A DNA stretch of 64,000 nucleotides from an uncultured Microscilla sp. (lineage in GTDB: Bacteria > Bacteroidota > Bacteroidia > Cytophagales > Microscillaceae). The stretch lies in contig NZ_CANLRP010000029.1 in assembly GCF_947493425.1 (NCBI RefSeq), forward strand, positions 1 to 64,000. Reading direction: 5' to 3'. Below the pieces are notes generated by a model. It searched no databases. It saw only the letters and a program-made list of their open reading frames with translations, and was not told where the DNA came from. A program made the position numbers and the translations under genes. Positions 26,569 through 34,963 of this stretch are shown here, one piece after another; the first letter of the stretch is position 1, and each line of letters begins with the position of its first letter.

Positions 26569-26796
26569 TAAGGAACATGTTCGCAATAACTGTCCGGTTT
26601 AGAATAAATTAGCTTCGCAGAGCTTGAACTTCGTTCTGCGGTTCTCATTACTGCCTTTTGTTATTTTTTTCAGCCGTAGTACCGTCTCACGGTCTGGCTC
26701 AACATCCCCCGGATGTTGCCTTGCCCTCAAAAAATGCCGCAGTCAGCTTTGAGCCTTTAACCAAAATCTGGACACCTATTTTGAACACGTTCCTAA
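26569..26796. repeat. Intergenic TIR element, ~228 bp (copy A)
   Basis: The terminal repeats are AGGAACATGTTCGCAATA and, on the other strand, AGGAACGTGTTCAAAATA. The interior shares CTGTCCGGTTTAGAATAAAT, a TTACTGCCTTTxGTTATTTTT-like segment and AAAAAATGCCxCAGTCAG with the copy at 55505-55726. It contains several perfect small hairpins (CGCAGA/TCTGCG, ACCGT/ACGGT, AACATCC/GGATGTT) that are not shared in sequence, only in position. It carries no ORF and sits between convergent genes. Confidence 0.8.
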
Positions 26797-26885
26797 GCAA
26801 CAAGTAATAACAACATCCGTTAGGTGTACACTACACATTGATCTATTACTTGTCGCTTGTCACTAATGACTTTCTCCTCTTTAAC

Positions 26886-27725
26886 TTATTCTTGAGTGTG
26901 TTGTTTTATATACACATCTTGTTGTGGAAAAGGTATCTCAATGTCGTGTTGATCCAGCGTAAGCTTGGCGTTTTCGGTTACATTAAAAAACACTGTCCAA
27001 TAGTCCTCTGGTTTGCACCAAGGTCTGATGGTCAGGTTTACCGAACTATCGGCGAGCGCAAGCACTGATACACTTGGTACTGGATCTTTCATTACCAGCT
27101 CTTCTTTTCCGAGCATTTCTTCCAATACTTGTTTGGCCTTTTTCAAGTCGGCATCATAGGCTACTCCTGCTACTACTTCAACCCTTATTTTACCATTATC
27201 ACTATGATTGATCATAGCTCCATTGGTCACATTCGAGTTGGGTAAAATCACCGATTTGCCATCAAGTGTAGTAATGACAGTATAGAATATAAGTATTTTA
27301 TGAACTTCCCCAAAATGCCCTTGAGTTTCTATCAAGTCGCCCACTTTAAAAGGCTTAAAAACCAGAATAAGTACGCCTCCGGCAAAGTTTGATAAGCTAC
27401 CTTGCAAGGCCAAACCTACCGCAAGACCTGCCGCACCAAGTATGGCTACAAATGAGGTAGTTTCGATACCTACCATAGAGGCTACACTCACAATGAGTAG
27501 TGCATTAAGCCCTACGTTAATTAAGCTTTTGAGAAAAGACCTAAGTGATTCTTCCAGGCTACTTTGAGCCATAGCATTGGCAGCGAGCTTAATAAGTTTT
27601 TTGATGATCCACCGCCCAACAAAAAAAGTAATAATAGCAAGCAATACCTTAGGCCCATAGGTAACCACTTGAGTAGCAATAACATCTACAATTTTATCAA
27701 TATTAATTATTTGAGCAAACAGCAT
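26886..27725 (-). CDS. Small-conductance mechanosensitive channel, MscS family
   Basis: The 279-residue protein matches MscS in length and order. Two N-terminal helices (about 20-45 and 70-90) precede the pore helix. The pore-lining Gly/Ala-rich TM3 (AILGAAGLAVGLALQGSLSNFAGG) leads into the beta domain (FKVGDLIETQGHFGEVHKI). The PNSNVTNG motif and the C-terminal alpha/beta domain complete it. It should sit in the inner membrane and release solutes on hypo-osmotic shock. The start codon ATG at 27725 gives a short periplasmic N-terminus (MLFAQIINIDKIVD). A larger paralogue is encoded at 57265-59124. Confidence 0.96.
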   Translation of the reverse strand: MLFAQIINIDKIVDVIATQVVTYGPKVLLAIITFFVGRWIIKKLIKLAANAMAQSSLEESLRSFLKSLINVGLNALLIVSVASMVGIETTSFVAILGAAGLAVGLALQGSLSNFAGGVLILVFKPFKVGDLIETQGHFGEVHKILIFYTVITTLDGKSVILPNSNVTNGAMINHSDNGKIRVEVVAGVAYDADLKKAKQVLEEMLGKEELVMKDPVPSVSVLALADSSVNLTIRPWCKPEDYWTVFFNVTENAKLTLDQHDIEIPFPQQDVYIKQHTQE

Positions 27726-27940
27726 GTAAGGGAATGTTTAGGTAAAACACATAGTCGCAATGTTGTGGTTATTTTTGGTCACGTTTTTTTGAAGTAAATA
27801 CGGACAAATATCGCCAAACCATCACAGTTTTAGGGTTGCTAACTAGCAAAAAAACTGGCGTATAGTTAAATATTTTTGATCAAATCAAAAAGTAGCTTAG
27901 CAACTTTTTGAAAAAAAAGTCGTAGTATTGAATATAATAA

Positions 27941-27979
27941 TGATATTAAAATGATATCAATTAATTTAATAAGTGATAT
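27941..27979. promoter_or_regulatory. Helically phased TGATAT repeats upstream of the SPFH gene
   Basis: TGATAT occurs at 27941, 27952 and 27974, at spacings of 11 and 22 bases, so all copies lie on the same DNA face. The array sits about 60-100 bases before the SPFH start. Arrays of short sites at one-turn spacing are typical of ribbon-helix-helix operators. An RHH protein is encoded at 29242-29433, but the link is inference. Confidence 0.4.
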
Positions 27980-28041
27980 TATTGTGACTCTTTATTTTAT
28001 ATAATAAGATTCCTGTCATTTTATTTTAAACTTTTAGTACA

Positions 28042-28902
28042 ATGAAAAACAAAGAAAAAAGTTATAGCCCACTCTCTGGCTACTTTATGTTATTGTTGTT
28101 GGTAAGCCTGCTTGCTGGAGGTGCCTTGGCAGCCAAAACAACTGCAACCCCTGGTTTCTTTATAGCAGGAGGAATACTAGCGGTATTACTCAGTCCTGGC
28201 TTTTTTGTGGTAAATCCCAATGGTTCTAAAGTGTTGGTGTTATTTGGTGCTTATAAAGGCACGGTCAAACGAAATGGTTTTTTTTGGGTAAACCCTTTAC
28301 TTTCTAAACAACCCATTTCTTTACGGGCAAGAAACTTTGACAGTGAAAGAGTGAAAGTAAACGACAAAATAGGTAACCCTATCATGATCAGTGTGATTTT
28401 GGTTTGGCGGGTAAAAAATACCTATCAGGCAGCGTTTGAAGTAAACCGTTATGAGGAGTTTGTTAGAGTACAAAGCGACGCGGCAGTACGTAAAATGGCT
28501 GGAATGTATCCTTATGACAACTTTGATGAACACCAATCAGAAGTGACCTTGCGTTCGGGGGTAACTGAGGTAAACCAAGCTTTAGAGCAAGAGTTAGGCG
28601 ATAGACTGGGTATTGCAGGTATAGAAGTCATAGAAGCCCGGATAGGTTATTTGGCGTATGCCACCGAAATAGCCAGTGCTATGTTGCGTCGTCAACAAGC
28701 TACTGCAATTGTGGCTGCCCGCCAAAAAATTGTAGAAGGAGCAGTAGGAATGGTAGAAATGGCATTGGAAGAGTTATCAAAGAAAAATATTATTCACTTA
28801 GACGAAGAAAAGAAAGCGGCAATGGTGAGCAACCTCATGGTAGTGCTTTGCTCAGAAAAAGACACCAGCCCAGTCATCAATACTGGAACCTTGAACCAAT
28901 AA
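28042..28902 (+). CDS. SPFH/band-7 domain membrane protein
   Basis: The 286-residue protein has two N-terminal hydrophobic segments (about 12-28 and 35-55). They are followed by an SPFH domain opening with GFFVVNPNGSKVLVLFGAYKGTV. The body contains IMISVILVWRVKNTYQAAFEV and the helix AEIASAMLRRQQATAIVAAR, the typical pre-coiled-coil segment. SPFH proteins form inner-membrane microdomain scaffolds. The next gene on the strand is an Arc/RHH protein, a pairing that is common in other bacteria. They are probably not strictly cotranscribed because the RHH gene has its own promoter. Confidence 0.92.
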   Translation: MKNKEKSYSPLSGYFMLLLLVSLLAGGALAAKTTATPGFFIAGGILAVLLSPGFFVVNPNGSKVLVLFGAYKGTVKRNGFFWVNPLLSKQPISLRARNFDSERVKVNDKIGNPIMISVILVWRVKNTYQAAFEVNRYEEFVRVQSDAAVRKMAGMYPYDNFDEHQSEVTLRSGVTEVNQALEQELGDRLGIAGIEVIEARIGYLAYATEIASAMLRRQQATAIVAARQKIVEGAVGMVEMALEELSKKNIIHLDEEKKAAMVSNLMVVLCSEKDTSPVINTGTLNQ

Positions 28903-29073
28903 TTTAGCATAAGTTGTGAGTGGCAAGTAACTATATCTAAACAAGTAGGCATAGTTGGCATACTATGAAGTTTGTAGCACCAGTATACATCGATATTCAA
29001 GACTTGCCGCCGCTTAATTTGTTGCCTATAATTCAAAACTTACGTTAATTTAACAAGGTGTTGGTGTGGCTGA
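28903..29073. other. Intergenic region before the RHH gene
   Basis: No ORF, tRNA or hairpin with a T-run is visible between the SPFH stop and the promoter at 29074. I see only AT-rich sequence with short partial repeats (TAGTTGGCATA, TAGGCATAGTT). Confidence 0.5.
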
Positions 29074-29104
29074 TTGGATAACTACCAACGCATTTTTACC
29101 TTTG
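29074..29104 (+). promoter_or_regulatory. Consensus promoter of the RHH gene
   Basis: TTG at 29074-29076 lies 20 bases before TACCTTTG (29097-29104). The predicted start near 29110 leaves an untranslated leader of about 130 nt, with no clear structure that I recognise. Confidence 0.7.
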
Positions 29105-29241
29105 TGAAAAAAAAGCACCAGTAAAAAACGAAAAACGATATACATGGTTTACCTATACTTGTAGTCTCTCATTCACGGCACCAACAGGTAGTGGTACCTA
29201 AAGGCTTGCTGCTATTTATATCTCTTTAAAACTATGACAAG

Positions 29242-29433
29242 ATGGCGAAAAAAAAAGCATTTGCTTTAAGGTTGAATGAAGACATGATGGCTGCAGTAGA
29301 AAAATGGGCAGCCGATGAATTCAGAAGTACCAATGGACAACTGGAATGGATTATTCATCAAGCATTAAAAAAATCGGGAAGACTTAAAGTTCCCAAAAAA
29401 ACTGAAAATGAAGACGAGAAGGGGACAGAGTAG
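29242..29433 (+). CDS. Arc-like ribbon-helix-helix DNA-binding protein
   Basis: The 63-residue protein starts with the short strand KKKAFALRLNED, then two helices (MMAAVEKWAADEFRS and NGQLEWIIHQALKK). This is the Arc/MetJ ribbon-helix-helix pattern for dimeric binding in the major groove, followed by a charged tail (KTENEDEKGTE). It is preceded by its own consensus promoter and lies downstream of the SPFH gene, an arrangement common for this family. It is too small for an effector domain. Autoregulation or regulation of the SPFH gene is plausible but untested. Confidence 0.88.
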   Translation: MAKKKAFALRLNEDMMAAVEKWAADEFRSTNGQLEWIIHQALKKSGRLKVPKKTENEDEKGTE

Positions 29434-29471
29434 TTTTTATTGAAAAAAATGAAAAAATATTAAGCAAATAC

Positions 29472-29501
29472 TTGTGCCTAAAAAAAAAGTGCTTACATTT
29501 G
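29472..29501 (+). promoter_or_regulatory. Consensus promoter of first tRNA-Leu
   Basis: TTG at 29472-29474, 19-base spacer, TACATTTG at 29494-29501, only 10 bases before the tRNA 5' end. The identical spacing at the second copy validates the consensus for this genome. Confidence 0.85.
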
Positions 29502-29511
29502 CAACCCATTC

Positions 29512-29593
29512 GCGGATATGGCGGAATTGGTAGACGCACTAGACTTAGGATCTAGCGCCGCAAGGCGTGGGGGTTCGACTCCCTCTATCCGCA
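29512..29593 (+). tRNA. tRNA-Leu (UAG), copy 1
   Basis: The 82-nt cloverleaf has a 7-bp acceptor stem GCGGATA / TATCCGC, a long variable arm typical of leucine tRNA, the T-loop GTTCGACTC and an anticodon loop CTTAGGA giving anticodon UAG. The discriminator is A and CCA is not encoded. It has its own promoter and terminator and is identical to copy 2. Confidence 0.98.
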
Positions 29594-29604
29594 CTTATAT
29601 TTTA

Positions 29605-29637
29605 CCCTTAACAATTTATTTTGTTAAGGGTTTTTTT
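29605..29637 (+). terminator. Terminator of tRNA-Leu copy 1
   Basis: The 10-bp stem CCCTTAACAA / TTGTTAAGGG is followed by seven Ts, 12 bases after the tRNA end. Confidence 0.92.
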
Positions 29638-29727
29638 GTATTTTTGTTGAAAAATTACACCACAATTTGGTAGTAGAAACCTTGAAACAAACATTTTTTA
29701 AAAAACGAGATTTTTTTTTCTGATTTC

Positions 29728-29757
29728 TTGTAGATAAAAAAAACGTTTGTAACTTTG
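29728..29757 (+). promoter_or_regulatory. Consensus promoter of second tRNA-Leu
   Basis: TTG at 29728-29730, 19-base spacer, TAACTTTG at 29750-29757. Confidence 0.85.
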
Positions 29758-29769
29758 CACTCGCAAATC

Positions 29770-29851
29770 GCGGATATGGCGGAATTGGTAGACGCACTAG
29801 ACTTAGGATCTAGCGCCGCAAGGCGTGGGGGTTCGACTCCCTCTATCCGCA
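29770..29851 (+). tRNA. tRNA-Leu (UAG), copy 2
   Basis: The sequence is identical to the copy at 29512-29593 over its full 82 nt. Flanking promoter and terminator sequences differ, so the duplication covers the gene alone or the flanks have drifted while the gene stayed constant. Confidence 0.98.
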
Positions 29852-29872
29852 CTCGGTTTTTATTTATCTAAG

Positions 29873-29902
29873 CCCCCAACAAACAAACTTGTTGGGGGTT
29901 TT
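29873..29902 (+). terminator. Terminator of tRNA-Leu copy 2
   Basis: CCCCCAACAA pairs with TTGTTGGGGG around a 6-base loop, followed by TTTT. It lies directly before the trigger-factor gene, so tig probably has a separate start. Confidence 0.9.
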
Positions 29903-29948
29903 AGTATTTTTAAATTATTAGTCAATCACCCAAACCGTAAGTAGTCCA

Positions 29949-31316
29949 TTGGATATAGTATTAGACAAAAAAGACGCTACTAACGCTTCCATCAAAATTA
30001 AGGTAAGCGAAGCTGATTACAAGCAACAGTTTAACAATAAACTGAAAGAGTACAGCAAAAAAGTACAACTCAAAGGATTTCGCCCAGGGAAAGTGCCTGC
30101 TGGTGTAATCAAAAAAATGTACGGAAAAGGTATTCTTGTCGAAGAAATCAACCACTTGTTGTCTTCTTCGCTGAGCAGCTATATTGTTGACAATAAACTT
30201 CCACTGGTAGGGCAACCAATGCCAGAAGAGCAAGAAAACGAAAACACCATCGATTGGGACAACCAAAAAGACTTTGAGTTTTCTTACCGTGTAGGTTTGG
30301 CTGGTGAGTATGAGTACAACCTTGAGAATGTAACAGTAACCTCGTACAATGTAACAGTAGCTGACGAAGATGTACAGGAAGTAATAGAAAACATTCGTAA
30401 GCAACAAGGTAAATCTGAAAACCCAGAAGAGGTAGCTGCTGGCGATATGATCTTTGGTAAACTTGAGCAAGTATTGACCAAGAAAGCCAAAGAAGAAGGG
30501 GAGACTGCTTATGAGAAAGATGTATTGATTGATACAGAAAAAGTAGTAGAAGCTGAGGTTGAGAAAATTGTAGGTTTGAAAAAAGAAGCACACTTCGATT
30601 TCACTATCCGTAAATTTTTCAAGGACGGCGCTGAAACCATCAAAGAAATTGCCGGACTTTCGCTTGAAGAAGCTAAAGCGCTAAAAGGAAAATACCGGTT
30701 CACGATAGAAAATATTACCCGTCAGGCAGAAGCAGAGCTTAATCAAGATTTATTTGATAATATCTTTGGACCTGACACTGTAAACGGAGAGGAAGAGTTT
30801 ATAGAAAAAGTGAGGGAGTCTATCGCCGAAAACTTTGAAAAAGACACTGACCTTTTCTTGCAAAACACCATCAGAGACAAAGTACTTGAAAGTGTAGACA
30901 TTGCACTTCCAGACGAGTTTTTGAAAGATTGGTTGTACGAAAGCAACGAAGGTAAATTCTCTAAGAGCCAGATCGAAGAAGAATACGAAAAATACGCCAA
31001 TGAGCGTCGTTGGTCTTTGATTGTAGGGCGCATCGCTGAAGAAAACGACTTCAAAATAGAAGATGACGAAATTCTTGAGCAAGCCAAAAACTTTGTTCGT
31101 TCTCAAATTGGTGGAGCAATGGCCATGTCTCCACAAATAGAAGAGATGATTGACTCTTTGGCCGAACGTTACCTCAACGAAGACAATGGTCGTATGGTTG
31201 AGCAGTTTGAAAGCCAAATCATGTATGACAAAGTACTTGATTTTGTCAAAGGCAAAATCAAGATTGAGACAAAAGATGTGAGTAAAAGCGAGTTTGAAAA
31301 AATCGTGACAGCATAA
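29949..31316 (+). CDS. tig: Trigger factor (ribosome-associated chaperone)
   Basis: The 455-residue protein opens at a TTG codon (MDIVLDKKDATNASIKIKV, the typical trigger-factor N-terminus). No ATG lies nearby, so TTG is the likely start. The ribosome-binding loop GFRPGKVP (about 47-54) is intact. The middle region corresponds to the FKBP-like domain but is divergent, with few of the residues expected of an active proline isomerase. The C-terminal helical arms form the substrate cradle. It binds nascent chains at the exit tunnel. It is followed by clpP, clpP and clpX, the usual folding/degradation neighbourhood, and ends in a strong terminator. Confidence 0.97.
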   Translation: MDIVLDKKDATNASIKIKVSEADYKQQFNNKLKEYSKKVQLKGFRPGKVPAGVIKKMYGKGILVEEINHLLSSSLSSYIVDNKLPLVGQPMPEEQENENTIDWDNQKDFEFSYRVGLAGEYEYNLENVTVTSYNVTVADEDVQEVIENIRKQQGKSENPEEVAAGDMIFGKLEQVLTKKAKEEGETAYEKDVLIDTEKVVEAEVEKIVGLKKEAHFDFTIRKFFKDGAETIKEIAGLSLEEAKALKGKYRFTIENITRQAEAELNQDLFDNIFGPDTVNGEEEFIEKVRESIAENFEKDTDLFLQNTIRDKVLESVDIALPDEFLKDWLYESNEGKFSKSQIEEEYEKYANERRWSLIVGRIAEENDFKIEDDEILEQAKNFVRSQIGGAMAMSPQIEEMIDSLAERYLNEDNGRMVEQFESQIMYDKVLDFVKGKIKIETKDVSKSEFEKIVTA

Positions 31317-31344
31317 AAGTACCTACTTACATATAAAATATGAC

Positions 31345-31378
31345 AAAAAGTCCTTTTTTGAACAAAGGACTTTTTTTT
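31345..31378 (+). terminator. Intrinsic terminator of tig
   Basis: The 12-bp stem AAAAAGTCCTTT / AAAGGACTTTTT with its T-run ends the trigger-factor transcript before clpP. Confidence 0.9.
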
Positions 31379-31412
31379 GTTATTTAGCTCCCGAACAAAA
31401 ATAAATAACACA

Positions 31413-32135
31413 ATGGAGAGTATATATAAAGATACTTTTTACAGTGGATTGAACCAGGATGAATTTAGGAACTATGCTGTAAAGCATCGTGGGCTGAGCG
31501 GGTCAATGATAGACAGTTATCTGAGACAGTATCAGACCCCTTACAACATGACACCTAATATTATTGAGGAACGCCCTGTAAACTTCCGTCCGATCGACGT
31601 ATTTTCGCGTTTGATTTCCGACCGGATTATTTTTCTGGGAACTGCCGTTGACGATAATGTAGCCAATGTAATAACTGCCCAACTACTGTTTTTAGAGTCA
31701 GTAGATGCCAAGAAAGATATATTGCTGTATATCAATAGCCCTGGAGGTTCGGTATATGCCGGGCTGGGCATTTATGACACTATGCAATATGTAGGGCCTG
31801 ATATTGCCACCATTTGTACAGGTATGGCAGCATCGTTTGGGGCTGTATTGCTTACAGGTGGCGCACCTGGTAAGAGATCGGCTCTAGAGCACGCCAGAAT
31901 TATGATTCATCAACCACACGGTGGCGCGCAGGGGCAAGCTTCTGATATTGAAATTACTGCCAAGCAATATGTGCTTTTAAAGCGTGAGTTAAATGAGATC
32001 ATTGCCAAACATTGTGGCAAAACACCTGAGCAATTAGAAGCTGATGGTGACCGCGATTTTTGGCTTAAGGCTGACGCTGCTAAAGAGTATGGCTTGATTG
32101 ACGAGGTACTTGTTCGCAGCAGCAAAACCGAGTAA
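31413..32135 (+). CDS. clpP: ATP-dependent Clp protease proteolytic subunit (paralogue 1)
   Basis: From the ATG at 31413 the protein has 240 residues. The serine-peptidase triad is intact: the Ser in [11 protein letters not shown], the His in [13 protein letters not shown] and the Asp in GDRDFWLKA. The N-terminal extension of about 45 residues ([15 protein letters not shown]...) is longer than in enterobacterial ClpP and is shared with the downstream paralogue. Upstream start 31377 would overlap the tig terminator and is rejected. It should form a heptameric ring with the second ClpP and work with ClpX encoded just downstream. Confidence 0.97.
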   Translation: MESIYKDTFYSGLNQDEFRNYAVKHRGLSGSMIDSYLRQYQTPYNMTPNIIEERPVNFRPIDVFSRLISDRIIFLGTAVDDNVANVITAQLLFLESVDAKKDILLYINSPGGSVYAGLGIYDTMQYVGPDIATICTGMAASFGAVLLTGGAPGKRSALEHARIMIHQPHGGAQGQASDIEITAKQYVLLKRELNEIIAKHCGKTPEQLEADGDRDFWLKADAAKEYGLIDEVLVRSSKTE

Positions 32136-32282
32136 AGAAATCAAATTTCTGTATGAAATATTGAGGTACAATTCAATATTGGCAATTGTAATTGATTGTT
32201 AATAATGAGTGAAGTACGCTGGTAGCTCATGATTTGCTGCTACTTATTTTAATACAACCACCTTTTAATAAGAAACCCAACA

Positions 32283-32981
32283 ATGTTAAACAAAGACGAA
32301 TTTAGAAAATACGCTGTCAAAGGTCAAGGATTAAATGGTTTGGCGGTTGATCAATACTTAAACCATATCGAAGGAGTTGCCCACACACAGGTAAACAATA
32401 TGACCCGTACTGTAATTGAGGAAAGACCCACTAATTTCCGTGAAATTGATGTGTTTTCGCGCTTGATTATGGATCGTATCATTTTTCTGGGAATGGGTAT
32501 CGACGATTTGGTGGCAAATGTGGTAACTGCTCAACTGTTATTTTTAGAGTCGGTTGACTCTAAAAAAGACATTTTAGTATATATCAATAGTCCTGGAGGC
32601 TCTGTATATGCTGGTTTGGGTATCTATGATACCATGCAATATGTAAACCCTGATGTAGTAACGATTTGTACAGGATTGGCTGCTTCTATGGGGGCTGTAT
32701 TGCTTGCTGGTGGAGCCGAAAATAAACGCTCTGCTCTTGAGCATTCACGTGTAATGATTCACCAACCTTTGGGTGGTGCACAGGGGCAAGCTTCTGACAT
32801 TGAGATTACTGCCAAGCAAATACTTATTCTGAAAAATGAATTGTATGAAATATTGGCAAAACACTCTGGCAAAGCTATAGAAGACATCGAGAAACACGCC
32901 GATCGTGATTACTGGATGAAAGCAGATGCCGCCAAAGAGTATGGCTTGATTGACGAGGTATTGGTGAAAAACCAAGGCTAA
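32283..32981 (+). CDS. clpP: ATP-dependent Clp protease proteolytic subunit (paralogue 2)
   Basis: The 232-residue protein has an intact triad ([32 protein letters not shown]). It is closely related to paralogue 1 along its whole length, including the N-terminal [14 protein letters not shown] segment, so the pair arose by tandem duplication. The 147-bp gap between them contains a GTAGC/GCTAC hairpin but no T-run. Two catalytic ClpP genes next to one clpX suggest homo- or heteromeric rings with different regulation. A strong terminator follows. Confidence 0.97.
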   Translation: MLNKDEFRKYAVKGQGLNGLAVDQYLNHIEGVAHTQVNNMTRTVIEERPTNFREIDVFSRLIMDRIIFLGMGIDDLVANVVTAQLLFLESVDSKKDILVYINSPGGSVYAGLGIYDTMQYVNPDVVTICTGLAASMGAVLLAGGAENKRSALEHSRVMIHQPLGGAQGQASDIEITAKQILILKNELYEILAKHSGKAIEDIEKHADRDYWMKADAAKEYGLIDEVLVKNQG

Positions 32982-32995
32982 GTTTAAATTGCCAG

Positions 32996-33030
32996 ATAGC
33001 CCAAAGACTCTGAAGTCTTTGGGCTATTTT
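32996..33030 (+). terminator. Intrinsic terminator of the clpP pair
   Basis: The 14-bp stem ATAGCCCAAAGACT / AGTCTTTGGGCTAT with a 4-base loop is followed by TTTT. Confidence 0.92.
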
Positions 33031-33223
33031 GTTACTTTTCTTCTTTTTTTAGGATATTTTTCAGGCTATTTGTTGTATTTTTTTGATAGTAATTTGTTAG
33101 GTGATTCTTGAGAAGTTGGAAAAAAAACTGTATTATTGGTGTCTTAAAAAAAACGCGCTAATTAGTTTGAACTTTTCTGATTTTATAAAGATTAACCTTT
33201 TACGATAAATATTATTTGAAAGC

Positions 33224-33444
33224 CCACTGGTTTCAATCGTGGGATGAAAAATAATTGCCGAATGGCAAATGATTTTGTATATTTGAATCAAGGAGATAGA
33301 TGATAATCAAATCTTTCTCTCATCTTATAAAAACAATTGGTAGGGACAGATGCCAGTGTCCGTTAACGTGAGCCGTTAGGCTGTGCGTTGGGCAATAATC
33401 CCACTGGATTTAGTCGTGGGAGTTGTCAAAAATCATTATATTTG
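33224..33444 (+). other. Structured, internally duplicated region upstream of clpX
   Basis: Two CCCACTGG...GTGGGA hairpin units (33224-33245 and 33399-33420) are each followed by a TATATTTG promoter-like box. Between them lies a nested hairpin AACG-AGCC-GTTA-GGCT-CGTT (about 33365-33390) and a GGAC/GTCC arm pair. No ORF. It could be a small RNA or a complex clpX leader. Confidence 0.4.
33255..33285 (+). promoter_or_regulatory. Putative promoter between clpP and clpX
   Basis: TTG at 33255-33257, 20-base spacer, TATATTTG at 33278-33285. A second TATATTTG at 33437-33444 lacks a well-spaced -33 box. Confidence 0.6.
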
Positions 33445-33526
33445 TAATGGAGTGATTTGAAAGCATTAAATGATTCCTAATTGGTTATTTATCTTAATAC
33501 AACTTACAACTTTCTTGTAGAATTTT

Positions 33527-34756
33527 ATGGAACAAGTTTGTTCTTTTTGTGGGAAACGAAAACATGAAGTGTCTCTATTAGTTTCAGGTATTGACGCACA
33601 CATCTGCGACAACTGCATTAGAGAAGCATATCAAATTTGGTTGGAAGAATCTGGTGTTCAAAAAGACAACACTCCACCCAAGTTTCATCTGATTAAACCA
33701 CGCCAGATGAAAGAATTTATCGACCAGTTTGTAGTAGGGCAGGACCAAGCCAAGAAGGTGATGACGGTAGCTGTGTACAATCACTATAAGCGATTGATGC
33801 AAAAGCAACAATCTGACAATACAGATGATGTTGTCATTGAGAAATCAAATATTATAATGGTAGGACAAACCGGTACCGGAAAAACCTACCTTGCCAAAAC
33901 ACTCGCCAAGATATTACAAGTACCTTTCTGTATAGCTGATGCTACCGTACTTACCGAAGCAGGTTATGTAGGCGAAGACATAGAAAACGTACTTACCCGT
34001 CTTTTACAAGCCGCAGATTACAATGTAGAAGCTGCCGAAAGAGGCATTGTTTATATAGATGAAATTGATAAAATTGCCCGTAAGTCTGATAACCCCTCAA
34101 TTACCCGTGATGTAAGCGGAGAAGGTGTACAGCAAGGGTTGTTGAAAATGCTTGAAGGCTCAGAAGTAAATGTACCCCCGCAAGGTGGTCGCAAGCACCC
34201 TGAGCAAAAGCTGATTACTATCAATACTGAAAATATCTTGTTTATTTGTGGAGGTGCATTTGACGGCATTGATCGAATGATTGCCAGCCGTTTGAAAACC
34301 CGCCCGATTGGGTTTGCTGGTGAAGACGATCAAGATGATATAGACCGTGATAACCTATTGCAATATGTGGCATCACAAGACTTAAAAACTTATGGATTGA
34401 TTCCTGAGTTAATTGGTCGTTTGCCAGTTGTTACTTATTTGCCACCATTGACCCACGAAACCATTCGTAAGATATTGACCGAGCCTAAAAATGCTTTGGT
34501 AAAACAATATCAAAAACTGTTTGCGATGGAAAACATAGATCTTACCTTTAGTGATGGTGCCCTAAACTACATTGTAGACAAAGCAATGGAGAGTAAATTA
34601 GGTGCCAGAGGTTTGCGTTCTATTTGTGAAGCCATTATGACTGATGCTATGTTTGAAGTAACCTCCGATTCAGAGCACAGCGAGTTGATCATAGATGAAA
34701 CGTATGCCCGCGAAAAATTCGAAAAATCTAAGTTGAGCCGTTTGAAAGCTGCTTAA
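33527..34756 (+). CDS. clpX: Clp protease ATP-binding subunit ClpX
   Basis: The 409-residue AAA+ unfoldase has the N-terminal zinc finger ([10 protein letters not shown] ... HICDNC), Walker A ([15 protein letters not shown]), pore-1 loop GYVGED, Walker B ([11 protein letters not shown]), the GGRKHPEQ loop and the sensor-2 arginine region near the end. It recognises and unfolds substrates and feeds them to the ClpP rings encoded upstream. The gene is preceded by a 545-bp region with promoter-like boxes and hairpins rather than being tightly fused to clpP. A terminator with two nested stems lies downstream. Confidence 0.98.
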   Translation: MEQVCSFCGKRKHEVSLLVSGIDAHICDNCIREAYQIWLEESGVQKDNTPPKFHLIKPRQMKEFIDQFVVGQDQAKKVMTVAVYNHYKRLMQKQQSDNTDDVVIEKSNIIMVGQTGTGKTYLAKTLAKILQVPFCIADATVLTEAGYVGEDIENVLTRLLQAADYNVEAAERGIVYIDEIDKIARKSDNPSITRDVSGEGVQQGLLKMLEGSEVNVPPQGGRKHPEQKLITINTENILFICGGAFDGIDRMIASRLKTRPIGFAGEDDQDDIDRDNLLQYVASQDLKTYGLIPELIGRLPVVTYLPPLTHETIRKILTEPKNALVKQYQKLFAMENIDLTFSDGALNYIVDKAMESKLGARGLRSICEAIMTDAMFEVTSDSEHSELIIDETYAREKFEKSKLSRLKAA

Positions 34757-34785
34757 GCTATCAAGTTCAACGTTTATCATATAGG

Positions 34786-34819
34786 AACCACTATTCTGCG
34801 AGGGCAGGGTAGTGGTTTT
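34786..34819 (+). terminator. Intrinsic terminator of clpX
   Basis: AACCACTA pairs with TAGTGGTT around an inner CTGC/GCAG stem, followed by TT. Confidence 0.85.
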
Positions 34820-34963
34820 ATCTTATAAAAAATAGACATATTTCATACAAATTCTGATGTAGTATGAACTGCTAAACAAACGAGAGTAATTGTATTCACT
34901 TCTACGTTTTGCTTGGGTGTTTCATAATTGAGAGGCACTTCTGATATGTGAAAACCTTGTCTT

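Noticed and set aside
29512-29851. tRNA-Leu pair as an integration (attL/attR) site
   Set aside because: Both copies are full genes only 176 bp apart, with no integrase or cargo between them.
29961-30593. 210-codon minus-strand frame inside tig
   Set aside because: It is an antisense shadow; the plus-strand trigger factor is unambiguous.
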